NCBI GenBank assembly: GCA_963601915.1
Contig: CAVCGL010000020.1
Coordinates: forward strand, 1 to 39,762
DNA from: Butyricicoccus_A sp963601915
Lineage (GTDB): Bacteria > Bacillota > Clostridia > Oscillospirales > Butyricicoccaceae
Direction: 5' to 3'
Length of the DNA stretch: 39,762 nucleotides
A program made the position numbers and the translations under genes. The notes beneath the pieces are model-generated. The model did not search any database and was not told where the DNA came from. It saw nothing but the letters and a program-made list of their open reading frames with translations. Shown here piece after piece: positions 17,444 through 24,634 of the stretch; the first letter of the stretch is position 1; each line of letters opens with the position of its first letter.

Positions 17444-18406
17444 GTGAAACAGTTCACCATCAGCAAGAACGACAGCGGACAGCGTTTAAATAAATTTTTA
17501 GAAAAAGCCGTTCCCCTGCTCCCCGGCGGCATGATGCACAAGTACATCCGCATCAAGCGCATCAAGGTCAACGGCAAGCGCACCGACTTCGCCTACCGGC
17601 TGCAGGAAGGCGATGTTCTCCAACTGTACATCAACGACGAATTTTTTGAAAAGCCGAAGAAACACAGCGAAGAGGAAGCCTATCTGCACGCCAAACCGAA
17701 TATTGACGTCATTTATGAGGATCAGCATATTCTACTCGTCAATAAGCCCGCAGGACTCGTCGTGCATGCCGATGACAACGGCACCAGCGACACACTCATC
17801 GCCCGCATTCAGGCGTATCTGTATCAGTACGGGCGCTGGGATCCCAACAAAGAGGCATCCTTTACCCCTTCGCTGTGCAACCGCATTGACCGCGGCACCT
17901 CCGGCATCGTCATCGCCGCTAAGACCGCCGAAGCCCTGCGCGTGATGAACCAAAAAATTCGCGACCGCGAGCTGCACAAGAGCTATCTGTGCGTCGCCTG
18001 CGGCCACGTTCGCCCACGCGACGGACGCATCAAAAACTACATTCTGCGCCATGAGAGCGAGCACCGTGTCTCTGTGCACGATCATCCGGTCGCCGGTGCG
18101 CGCACCGCCGTCACCCAGTACCGCGTGTTAAAAGAAACGCCCGAGTTATCTCTGGTCGAGTGTGATTTGATTACCGGCCGCACCCATCAGCTGCGCGCGC
18201 AGTTTTCCCACATGGGACATCCGCTGCTCGGTGACAGCAAATACGGCAAAAATGAAATGAACCGCAAATATCGCCGCAAATCGCAGGCACTGTGTTCCTA
18301 CAAGCTCCGGTTTGATTTCACGACGGATGCCGGTTCGCTCGGCTATCTCAATCACAAGGTGTTTACCGCGCCGCGCGTAGAGTTCGTCTCGCTGTTTGAC
18401 GACTAA
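17444..18406 (+). CDS. RluA-family pseudouridine synthase
   Basis: The product converts uridine to pseudouridine in RNA, most likely 23S rRNA. The 320-residue protein has an N-terminal S4-like RNA-binding segment (residues 10-65). The catalytic domain follows, with Asp149 in NRIDRGTSG (HRLDxxTSG in most homologues). KPAGLVVH (101-108) and TGRTHQLRAQFSHMGHP are family motifs. The domain order resembles RluC/RluD, but the exact target position cannot be read from sequence. The start is GTG with AGGAGG 7 nt upstream. It is the first gene of a three-gene rightward unit. Confidence 0.92.
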   Translation: MKQFTISKNDSGQRLNKFLEKAVPLLPGGMMHKYIRIKRIKVNGKRTDFAYRLQEGDVLQLYINDEFFEKPKKHSEEEAYLHAKPNIDVIYEDQHILLVNKPAGLVVHADDNGTSDTLIARIQAYLYQYGRWDPNKEASFTPSLCNRIDRGTSGIVIAAKTAEALRVMNQKIRDRELHKSYLCVACGHVRPRDGRIKNYILRHESEHRVSVHDHPVAGARTAVTQYRVLKETPELSLVECDLITGRTHQLRAQFSHMGHPLLGDSKYGKNEMNRKYRRKSQALCSYKLRFDFTTDAGSLGYLNHKVFTAPRVEFVSLFDD

Positions 18407-18425
18407 AGTATCGGAGGTGAAGGAA

Positions 18426-19310
18426 TTGAATATTGCGATTCTGATCCCCTCTCTCGATCCCAACGAACGGCTCGGCACCCTGGTCTCTCAGCTGTGTGCG
18501 CAAGGACTGACGCAAATCGTCGTCATTGATGACGGCAGCGCTGCCAGTGCCCAGCCGGTCTTTGATCTGTGCGCCTCGCTCGGCTGTGTCGTCGTTCACC
18601 ACGACTGCAACCGCGGCAAGGGCGAAGCCCTGCGCACCGGTCTGCGCACAGCCCGCGAGCATTTTCCGACCATTTCCGGCGTTGTCACCGCAGATGGAGA
18701 CGGCCAGCACCTCGTCAAAGACATTGTGCGCGTGGCGCACGCACTGGAAGCGACAGCAAGCGGCCTGATTCTTGGCACACGCGATTTTTCTGGTGAGCAT
18801 GTCCCTTTTCGCAGCCGATTCGGAAATCGCTTCTCCTCGCTGTTTTTCCGTCTCTCTGCGGGTGTCAGCTGTCCGGATACACAGACTGGACTGCGCGGGA
18901 TTCCCGCCGCTCTATTTGATTTTGCCCTTTCCGTTTCCGGCAGCCGCTACGAATATGAAATGAACCTGTTGTTCTGTGCCGCACAGCAGCATATTCCGCT
19001 CCGGTACATTCCCATCGAGACGGTATATGAGGACAAAAATTCTGTCTCTCATTTTCGTCCGCTGCGCGATTCCGCCCGCATTTATGCCGCGCCGCTGCGC
19101 TTCGCTGTCGCCTCGCTGAGCAGTTTTTTCATTGACATCCTATTATTTTCCCTGTTTACGTTTTTGCTGCCGTCTCGGACGGCTCAGGCGATTTTAACCG
19201 CCACCTTTGGCGCGCGCGTCTGTTCCGGTATCTACAATTTTCTTCTCAATCGCCGCTGGAGCTTTTCCAGCACGCAAGAGTCTTGGCACACGCAGGGAAT
19301 AAGGAGATGA
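18426..19310 (+). CDS. GT2 glycosyltransferase fused to a half-length GtrA domain
   Basis: The 294-residue protein starts with a DPM1-like family-2 glycosyltransferase: VVIDDGS and TADGDGQH (the DxD metal site) are intact, followed by TQTGLRG and an acceptor loop YEYEMN. Such enzymes usually move a sugar from a nucleotide donor to undecaprenyl phosphate on the inner membrane face. From about residue 220 two hydrophobic helices and LLNRRWSFS match the first half of GtrA, a flippase-like domain; the second half is absent and a polar tail ends the protein. The start is TTG: GGAGG lies 8 nt before it and no ATG or GTG fits as well. It starts 19 nt after the synthase gene. Confidence 0.83.
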   Translation: MNIAILIPSLDPNERLGTLVSQLCAQGLTQIVVIDDGSAASAQPVFDLCASLGCVVVHHDCNRGKGEALRTGLRTAREHFPTISGVVTADGDGQHLVKDIVRVAHALEATASGLILGTRDFSGEHVPFRSRFGNRFSSLFFRLSAGVSCPDTQTGLRGIPAALFDFALSVSGSRYEYEMNLLFCAAQQHIPLRYIPIETVYEDKNSVSHFRPLRDSARIYAAPLRFAVASLSSFFIDILLFSLFTFLLPSRTAQAILTATFGARVCSGIYNFLLNRRWSFSSTQESWHTQGIRR

Positions 19311-19316
19311 ATGCAT

Positions 19317-19490
19317 ATGAGCAAATGTGATGACTGCATGTATTTTGAATATGATGAAGAATTCGGCTATTCCGTCTGTCAGCAGGACTTGGACGAGGAC
19401 GAAATGCGCTTGTTTATTCAAGATACCTTCGACAACTGCCCGTATTACCGCTGCGGCGATGAATACAGCATTGTCCGCCATCAGAATTAA
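19317..19490 (+). CDS. Small Cys-containing protein (DUF6472-like)
   Basis: This is a 57-residue acidic protein, MSKCDDCMYFEYDEE and onward, with Cys at 4, 7 and three more positions (VCQQDLDEDEM, CPYYRCGDEY). The pattern CxxC, C and CPYYR is that of a small Clostridial family of unknown role that I associate with DUF6472. It probably binds a metal. The ATG at 19317 has GGAG 10 nt upstream; an in-frame ATG at 19311 is too close. It starts 6 nt after the glycosyltransferase stop and is the last gene before a strong terminator. Confidence 0.8.
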   Translation: MSKCDDCMYFEYDEEFGYSVCQQDLDEDEMRLFIQDTFDNCPYYRCGDEYSIVRHQN

Positions 19491-19503
19491 CCCCAGATAC
19501 GGC

Positions 19504-19546
19504 AACGCCGCCGGTTGAGAGCGCTTCTCAACCGGCGGCGTTTCTA
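19504..19546 (+). terminator. Terminator of the rightward rluA-GT2 unit
   Basis: AACGCCGCCGGTTGAGA (19504-19520) pairs perfectly with 19526-19542 around loop GCGCT, followed by TTTCTATTTTG. The very stable stem also lies just downstream of the convergent azlD. Confidence 0.9.
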
Positions 19547-19560
19547 TTTTGTTTTATTAT

Positions 19561-19893
19561 TTACGCAATAAACACCATCTGCACCAAAATCATATAGCAA
19601 ATCGTGCCGCCCGCGATGGACAGCAGCATTTGCCGTTTCCACAGGTGCAGTCCCGCCGTCACGGCGATAGCAATCAGCTCCGGTATGCCATGGCTGCCGG
19701 TGAAAATACTGACATTTCGCAGGCAATACACGACGATCATGCCAAAGACAGCAGCAGGCAGTACCTTGCCGAGATACTGGATATATTTTGGCGTCGGTTT
19801 TCCCGCCGGAAAGAGAAAAAACGGCAAAAAGCGTGTCAGCTCCGTACCCAGCACAATAATGGCAATCGTAACAATTTGCTGAGAAACCGTCAT
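19561..19893 (-). CDS. azlD: AzlD family branched-chain amino acid exporter, small subunit
   Basis: The 110-residue protein has about four hydrophobic segments and is the small partner of AzlC. The AzlCD (LIV-E) pair exports branched-chain amino acids and analogues. The motif TELTRFLPFFLFP near residue 20 is typical. Its ATG overlaps the azlC stop by 4 bp, so the two are translationally coupled. Confidence 0.88.
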   Translation of the reverse strand: MTVSQQIVTIAIIVLGTELTRFLPFFLFPAGKPTPKYIQYLGKVLPAAVFGMIVVYCLRNVSIFTGSHGIPELIAIAVTAGLHLWKRQMLLSIAGGTICYMILVQMVFIA

Positions 19894-20597
19894 GCCTGCT
19901 CCTCCTCTCTCTTCCTGCGCAAAATCGTCAGGAAAAACAAAATAACCAGCATTGTTGGCACCATAAAGCTATCTGCGCCAAAGACAATCAAGCACAAAAC
20001 CGATGCCCCCAAGCCGACAAACTGGCTGGTGTGTTTTTTATCCTTGATCCACTGCTCCATAAAGATGACAACAAACATCGCCGTCATCGCAAAATCCAAT
20101 CCCTGCGTGTTAAAGTGAATCAGCGAGCCGAACAGACCGCCTATCGTCGCGCCGGTCACCCAATACAGATAATTGAGCACCGTCACAAACAGCATAAACC
20201 AGCCGCGGTCTACATCCTGGGGAATTTCCGCTGAATAATTGATGGAAAATGTCTCATCACACATGCCATAAATCAAAAAGAATTTTTTCCAGCCCATGCC
20301 GCGGAATTTATCCAGCATGGAAATGCCATAAAACAAATGCCGCGCGCCAATTAAAATCGCCATGACAAATGCCTGCAGCGGGTGAAATCCGCCGAGCAGC
20401 ATATTGGCTGTGACAAATTCCATCGAACCGGTAAAAATCGTCATGCTCATCAGCATCGGATAGACAAAGCTGAAGCCAGACACATGCATATACACGCCGT
20501 ATGTGATGCCGAGAAACCAAAAGCCTGCAAAAATGGGAATGGTATGCGGAAACGCATAGCGGAACGCCCGCCGGATTTCTTTGGATCTTCCCCGCAT
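19890..20597 (-). CDS. azlC: AzlC family branched-chain amino acid exporter, large subunit
   Basis: This 235-residue integral membrane protein has six or more hydrophobic segments. Family features are FTGSMEF, LIGARHLFYGISML and the DETFS motif in a loop. The ATG at 20597 is preferred over longer extensions because AGGAG lies about 9 nt upstream and the preceding region is a promoter. It is coupled to azlD. No Lrp-type regulator is adjacent. Confidence 0.9.
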   Translation of the reverse strand: MRGRSKEIRRAFRYAFPHTIPIFAGFWFLGITYGVYMHVSGFSFVYPMLMSMTIFTGSMEFVTANMLLGGFHPLQAFVMAILIGARHLFYGISMLDKFRGMGWKKFFLIYGMCDETFSINYSAEIPQDVDRGWFMLFVTVLNYLYWVTGATIGGLFGSLIHFNTQGLDFAMTAMFVVIFMEQWIKDKKHTSQFVGLGASVLCLIVFGADSFMVPTMLVILFFLTILRRKREEEQA

Positions 20598-20642
20598 GTT
20601 CTCATCTCCTATTGATTTAGTAGTATAAATGTCGTATGTATC

Positions 20643-20671
20643 AGTATAGCATCTTCGTGTATATTCGGCAA
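20643..20671 (-). promoter_or_regulatory. azlCD promoter
   Basis: On the minus strand TTGCCG (20666-20671), a 17-bp spacer and TATACT (20643-20648). A second TATACT lies 20 bp downstream without a good -35. Confidence 0.6.
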
Positions 20672-20689
20672 TATGTTTTCTCCGAAACA

Positions 20690-20722
20690 GACAAAGACCG
20701 CCGAGCCTGCGCTCGACGGTCT
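20690..20722 (-). terminator. Terminator after the metal-transport ATPase gene
   Basis: AGACCG-CGAGC (20695-20706) pairs with GCTCG-CGGTCT (20711-20722) with one mismatch. On the minus strand it is followed by the T-rich TTGTCTGTTT. Confidence 0.7.
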
Positions 20723-20734
20723 GAAAAAAGTCTC

Positions 20735-23575
20735 TTATTGTTTGCTGTACAGCGTGCGAATCGAGTTGAGTACACACAGAATGGCAACACCGGTATCCGC
20801 AAAGACAGCCAGCCACATGGACGCGATGCCCAACAGGCCGAGCAGCATAACGGCAATCTTGATGACCAAAGCAAAGACAATGTTTTCCTTTGCAATGCGA
20901 GCGGTTTTTCTCGCCAGTGCAATGGCCTTTGGAATTGCAGACAGTTCACCGGTCATGAACACAACATCCGCCGCTTCAATCGCCGCATCTGCACCGGTTC
21001 CCATTGCCGCGCCGACATCTGCACCAGCCAGTACCGGCGCATCGTTGATGCCGTCACCGACAAACATAACCGGGCCGTATTTCTCTCGAATGCTCTGCAA
21101 GCAGCTGACCTTATCCTGCGGCAGCAGCTGCGCGTGAATATCCTGTACGCCAGCCTCTGCTGCGATTGCCTCTGCGCTCTCCTGCGCATCGCCGGTCAGC
21201 ATCGCAGACACAACGCCCTGCTGCTTCATCTTTGCCAGAGCCGCAACCGCATCTTCCTTGATGGTATCCGAAATACAGATGCGTCCGGCAAATTTTCCGT
21301 CACGTGCCAGATAAATGATGGTTGCTCCGCCAACTGCCGAAAGCTGCGGCAGCTCAACCTGATAGCTGTCCATGAGCTTTTTGCCGCCGCACAGCAGCTG
21401 TGCGCCATTGACATCCGCACAAATGCCATGACCGGCAACTTCCTTGATGTCATGCGGCTGCGGAACATCCAAGCCGCGCTCCTTGGCAGCGGTCACAATG
21501 CTGACGCCGATTGGATGCGTCGAAGATGTCTCGCAAGCGGCTGCCAGCTGAAGCAGCTCCTGTTCGCTCAGGCCTTCTGCCGGTTCCAGAGCGGTTACGG
21601 TAAACGTGCCCTTGGTGATGGTACCGGTCTTATCCAGTGCCACTGCCTTGACATCAGCCAGTGCCTCCAGCGAAATACCGCCCTTGAACAAGATGTTGCT
21701 CTTGGACGCCGTGCCAATGCCTGCAAAGTATGCCAGCGGAACGCTGAGCACCAGAGCGCACGGGCAGCTGATAACCAAGAACGTCAATGCGGTGTAAATC
21801 CAATGCATCCAGTTTCCCGTTACCAAGGACGGAATCACTGCCGTCAAAACGGCAATGGCAACGACGATCGGGGTATAGACACGGGCAAACTTCGTGATAA
21901 AGCAGTCAATTTTCGGCTTGCTTGCCGCTGCATTTTCTACGGCATCCAAAATGCGGGTTACCATGGACTCAGAGAGCGGCTTGGTTACCTGCATCCGCAG
22001 CAGACCGGAAGTATTGACACAACCGCTGACCAGCTCATCGCCCTTCTGTACGCGAACCGGAACCGGCTCACCAGTGACAGCAGAGGTATCCAAAAAGCTC
22101 TCGCCCTCTACCACAACGCCGTCCAGCGGCACGCGGTCGCCCGGACGAACAACCAAAATATCTTCTACTTCCGCTTCTTCTGCCGGAATCGTCTCAATCT
22201 TGCCGTCATGCTCCCACTGTACGGTCTCCGGTCGGAGATCGACAGCCTCCATGATCTGACTGCGGCTCTTCTCGACAGCGATATGCTCGAACAGCTCGCC
22301 AACCTGGAAGAACAGCATAACGCCGACAGCTTCCGCAAAATCACCGACGCAGAACGCACCAATGGTTGCCACAGACATCAGGAAGTTTTCGTCAAAGACA
22401 TGGCCGCTCGTCAAATTGCGGACTGCCGTCCAAACAACTTCTCTGCCAAGAATAACATAGCCAATCAGATACGCTGCCAAATAGGCGGGCATCGGCGCGC
22501 CGACATGGCTCAGTGCAAGACCAACTGCCATGCACACCGCACCGAGAATCAGCTGAACAATTTCTTTCTTATTGCTGTCGTCTTTTTTCGGTGCTTTTTT
22601 CGCCTCTTCCGGCGGGATAATCTGAATATCCGGTTCTACCGCGCGAGCTGTCTGCACCATCTTCTCTGCCAGACCGGTATGATTCGGCGCAGTCACGCGC
22701 AGCTGCATCGTCGCAAAGGTCAAAACAGCATCCGACACGCCCTCCATGGCATTGATGCGTCTCTCAATTTTTGCGCCGCAGTTTGCACAATCCAAATTTT
22801 CCAGATGATAAATTTTTGTTGTGCCGCCAGTCGTTGCAGAACGCTGCAACGGTTGTTCTTCCTCTTCGTCTTCATGATGGTGGTCATGCCCACAGCAGCA
22901 ATCATCATCGTGGTCATGGTGGTGGTGATGCTCGTGCTCTTCATGCTCATGATGATGGTCATGTCCACAGCAGCAATCGTCATCATCGTCGTGATGGTGG
23001 TGATGCTCGTGCTCTTCATGCTCATGATGGTGGTCATGTCCACAGCAGCAATCGTCATCGTCGTCGTGATGGTGATGATGCTCGTGCTCTTCATGCTCAT
23101 GATGGTGGTCATGCCCACAGCAGCAGTCATCATCGTCGTGATGGTGATGATGTTCGTGCTCTTCGTGCTCATGATGGTGGTCATGCCCGCAGCAGCAATC
23201 GTCATCGTGTTCATGATGGTGGTGATGCTCGTGCTCCCCATGCTCATGATGGTGGTCATGTCCGCAGCAGCAGTCGTCATCGTGGTCGTGATGGTGATGA
23301 TGCTCGTGCTCTTCGTGCTCATGATGGTGGTGGTGATGTCCACTGGACTTTTTGCCGTCACGATCATGCACGGTGACATCCGGCTCATAAGACTGTGCGA
23401 TTTGTTCAATCGTCTCTTCCAGCCCTTCCGGCTCACTCGTCTTGACGCGCAGCTGTTTGGTCTCGAATACCATCACCGCTTCTTCTACCTGCGGCAGCCT
23501 GCGAACCTCCGCCTCTATCTTGCCCGCACAGTGTGCACAGCCAAGATTTTCCATAATATAGACTTTATTTGCCAT
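20735..23575 (-). CDS. cadA: Zn/Cd/Pb-transporting P1B-type ATPase with His-rich linker
   Basis: This 946-residue membrane pump exports soft divalent metals using ATP. Order: HMA domain 1 (GCAHC, Cys13/Cys16), a His/Asp/Cys-rich linker (80-240), HMA domain 2 (LDCANC, Cys263/Cys266), then the P-type core. Core motifs: TGEP (501-504), metal-site CPC (604-606), phosphorylated Asp648 in DKTGT, His687-Pro688, GDGIND near 840-845. Lys906 and Asp927 match the pair that marks the Zn/Cd/Pb (P1B-2) group, so copper is unlikely. The ATG at 23575 has AGGAGG upstream; a longer frame has none. An ArsR/SmtB-type operator lies in the promoter, so induction by excess Zn, Cd or Pb is expected. Confidence 0.95.
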   Translation of the reverse strand: MANKVYIMENLGCAHCAGKIEAEVRRLPQVEEAVMVFETKQLRVKTSEPEGLEETIEQIAQSYEPDVTVHDRDGKKSSGHHHHHHEHEEHEHHHHHDHDDDCCCGHDHHHEHGEHEHHHHHEHDDDCCCGHDHHHEHEEHEHHHHHDDDDCCCGHDHHHEHEEHEHHHHHDDDDDCCCGHDHHHEHEEHEHHHHHDDDDDCCCGHDHHHEHEEHEHHHHHDHDDDCCCGHDHHHEDEEEEQPLQRSATTGGTTKIYHLENLDCANCGAKIERRINAMEGVSDAVLTFATMQLRVTAPNHTGLAEKMVQTARAVEPDIQIIPPEEAKKAPKKDDSNKKEIVQLILGAVCMAVGLALSHVGAPMPAYLAAYLIGYVILGREVVWTAVRNLTSGHVFDENFLMSVATIGAFCVGDFAEAVGVMLFFQVGELFEHIAVEKSRSQIMEAVDLRPETVQWEHDGKIETIPAEEAEVEDILVVRPGDRVPLDGVVVEGESFLDTSAVTGEPVPVRVQKGDELVSGCVNTSGLLRMQVTKPLSESMVTRILDAVENAAASKPKIDCFITKFARVYTPIVVAIAVLTAVIPSLVTGNWMHWIYTALTFLVISCPCALVLSVPLAYFAGIGTASKSNILFKGGISLEALADVKAVALDKTGTITKGTFTVTALEPAEGLSEQELLQLAAACETSSTHPIGVSIVTAAKERGLDVPQPHDIKEVAGHGICADVNGAQLLCGGKKLMDSYQVELPQLSAVGGATIIYLARDGKFAGRICISDTIKEDAVAALAKMKQQGVVSAMLTGDAQESAEAIAAEAGVQDIHAQLLPQDKVSCLQSIREKYGPVMFVGDGINDAPVLAGADVGAAMGTGADAAIEAADVVFMTGELSAIPKAIALARKTARIAKENIVFALVIKIAVMLLGLLGIASMWLAVFADTGVAILCVLNSIRTLYSKQ
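22874..23320 (-). repeat. Six tandem 75-bp coding repeats (His/Asp/Cys-rich)
   Basis: Six in-frame units run head to tail at codons 86-234 of the ATPase; five are 25 codons and one is 24. Each reads about EHEEHEHHHHH, an acidic run, CCC, GHDHHH. The anchor CAGCAGCA recurs at spacings of 75, 75, 75, 72 and 75 bp. Units differ mainly at the acidic run (DHDDD, EHDDD, DDDD, DDDDD) and at wobble bases, so expansion with some drift is likely. By eye the linker holds roughly 75 His and 18 Cys. Confidence 0.95.
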
Positions 23576-23624
23576 GCAAATTCCTCCTGCCCCTATGCAA
23601 CAGAATACGCAGTTTTTAAATCTG

Positions 23625-23650
23625 AACATATGAATACTTGTTCATATGTT
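23625..23650. promoter_or_regulatory. ArsR/SmtB-type operator
   Basis: A perfect inverted repeat: AACATATGAA (23625-23634), a 6-bp spacer, TTCATATGTT (23641-23650). Read on the minus strand its core is ATATGAACA-AG-TATTCATAT, the 12-2-12 type site of ArsR/SmtB metal sensors such as SmtB, CzrA and CadC. It lies just downstream of the ATPase -10, so a bound repressor would block transcription. Confidence 0.8.
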
Positions 23651-23663
23651 TTTGTATGCCATT

Positions 23664-23691
23664 ATTATAGCATTCTTTCCGTATATGTCAA
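23664..23691 (-). promoter_or_regulatory. cadA promoter
   Basis: On the minus strand TTGACA (23686-23691), a 16-bp spacer and TATAAT (23664-23669): both boxes are consensus. A strong core plus an overlapping operator fits a repressed, metal-induced gene. Confidence 0.85.
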
Positions 23692-23711
23692 TAGGTCTCT
23701 GCTCAAAACCG

Positions 23712-23732
23712 CAAAAGTTTTCAAAACTTTTG
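23712..23732. repeat. 21-bp palindrome in the divergent cadA/HAD gap
   Basis: CAAAAGTTTT (23712-23721), a central C, then AAAACTTTTG (23723-23732). It lies 20 bp upstream of the ATPase -35 and about 30 bp upstream of the HAD -10. Possibly a second operator or a nucleoid/regulator site; function unknown. Confidence 0.5.
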
Positions 23733-23760
23733 TGAATCCTATTTTCGCTCAAACAATTTG

Positions 23761-23769
23761 TGGTATAAT
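23761..23769 (+). promoter_or_regulatory. Promoter of the HAD gene (extended -10)
   Basis: TGG-TATAAT is an extended -10 with no good -35. It lies about 33 nt before the ATG at 23803. Confidence 0.55.
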
Positions 23770-23802
23770 AAATACCGTTATATAATGGGTGAGGTGACAT
23801 TC

Positions 23803-24483
23803 ATGGCTATCAAAGCTGTGCTTTTTGATTTAGATAATACACTATATGATTTTACCACCGTACATCAGCAGGCACTCGCTGCGCTTGCCGAATACGGCGA
23901 ATCCCGCTTCGATGTACCGGCGCGCCGTTTTCTCGTCGCATACGAAGAAGCAGACAAGCAGCTCAAGCGCGAACTGCCGCACGTGGCAGCGTGTCACAAC
24001 CGCATCATTATCTGCCAGCGCATGTTGGAGCTGCTCGGTCTGCCGTCTATCGTCACACCGCTGGAGCTGTATGAAACGTATTGGGGAACGCTGCTGCGCA
24101 TCATGAAGCCGCGAGAGGGCGCAACCGAGCTGCTCAACCGTCTGCATCGCCGTCACGTACAGACTGCCATTGTGACCGACATGACCGCACATATCCAGCA
24201 CAGAAAAATCGCTGCCCTGGGCTTTGCCGGTGTGCTGGATGCCATGGTGACCAGCGAAGAGGCCGGTGTGGAAAAGCCCAATCCGAAGATCTTTCTCGAT
24301 TGTCTGCGCAAGCTGCGCATCAAACCACAGGAAGCGCTTTATATCGGCGATAACTTCGCCCGCGACATCATCGGCGCACACAGTGCCGGTCTCGTACCGT
24401 TTTGGCTCAACACCACCCGCCAGCCGGCCCCGCGCGTGGATTTCCCGTACAAGGAACTGCACAGCCTGACAGAAGTTTTATAA
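23803..24483 (+). CDS. HAD-family hydrolase
   Basis: This cytoplasmic haloacid-dehalogenase-type phosphatase has 226 residues. Motif I is FDLDNT with nucleophile Asp9 and Asp11; motif II is VTDMT; motif III is the Lys in EKPNPKIF; motif IV is IGDNFARD. A helical C1 cap lies between motifs I and II. It is closest in style to the YjjG/5'-nucleotidase or phosphoglycolate-phosphatase-like group; the substrate is not decidable. The start is the ATG preceded by GAGGTG. It is divergent from cadA and ends at its own terminator. Confidence 0.88.
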   Translation: MAIKAVLFDLDNTLYDFTTVHQQALAALAEYGESRFDVPARRFLVAYEEADKQLKRELPHVAACHNRIIICQRMLELLGLPSIVTPLELYETYWGTLLRIMKPREGATELLNRLHRRHVQTAIVTDMTAHIQHRKIAALGFAGVLDAMVTSEEAGVEKPNPKIFLDCLRKLRIKPQEALYIGDNFARDIIGAHSAGLVPFWLNTTRQPAPRVDFPYKELHSLTEVL

Positions 24484-24505
24484 TTTTTCTTACATATAAC
24501 CAGAG

Positions 24506-24537
24506 AAAAGCCGCAGGATTGACCTGCGGCTTTTTAT
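24506..24537 (+). terminator. HAD gene terminator, probably shared with iolG
   Basis: AAAGCCGCAGG (24507-24517) pairs with CCTGCGGCTTT (24523-24533) around loop ATTGA, followed by T-rich DNA on the right and an A-run on the left. Between it and iolG lies one weak inverted repeat (CTGTTAT at 24563, ATAACAG at 24577) without a T-tract. Confidence 0.85.
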
Positions 24538-24634
24538 TTGGAGAAATAGGTGGTGATGTTCTCTGTTATAAGAGAGATAACAGAAATATTATATAGTGAG
24601 AAATAAATGGATGAATAAAATCGGTGGGAAAAAA

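Noticed and set aside
18426..19490. Frameshift that split the GtrA domain
   Set aside because: The DNA after the stop encodes an independent small protein with its own start; no second GtrA half is seen in any frame.
22874..23320. CRISPR-like or satellite repeat
   Set aside because: Units are contiguous, in frame and coding, with no spacers; they are a protein repeat.
20636..23785. Very long open frame (over 1,000 codons) on the plus strand, antisense to cadA
   Set aside because: It is a codon-bias shadow of the ATPase; the Met/Val-rich repeats are just the complement of the His/Asp codons, and no ribosome site or promoter supports it.
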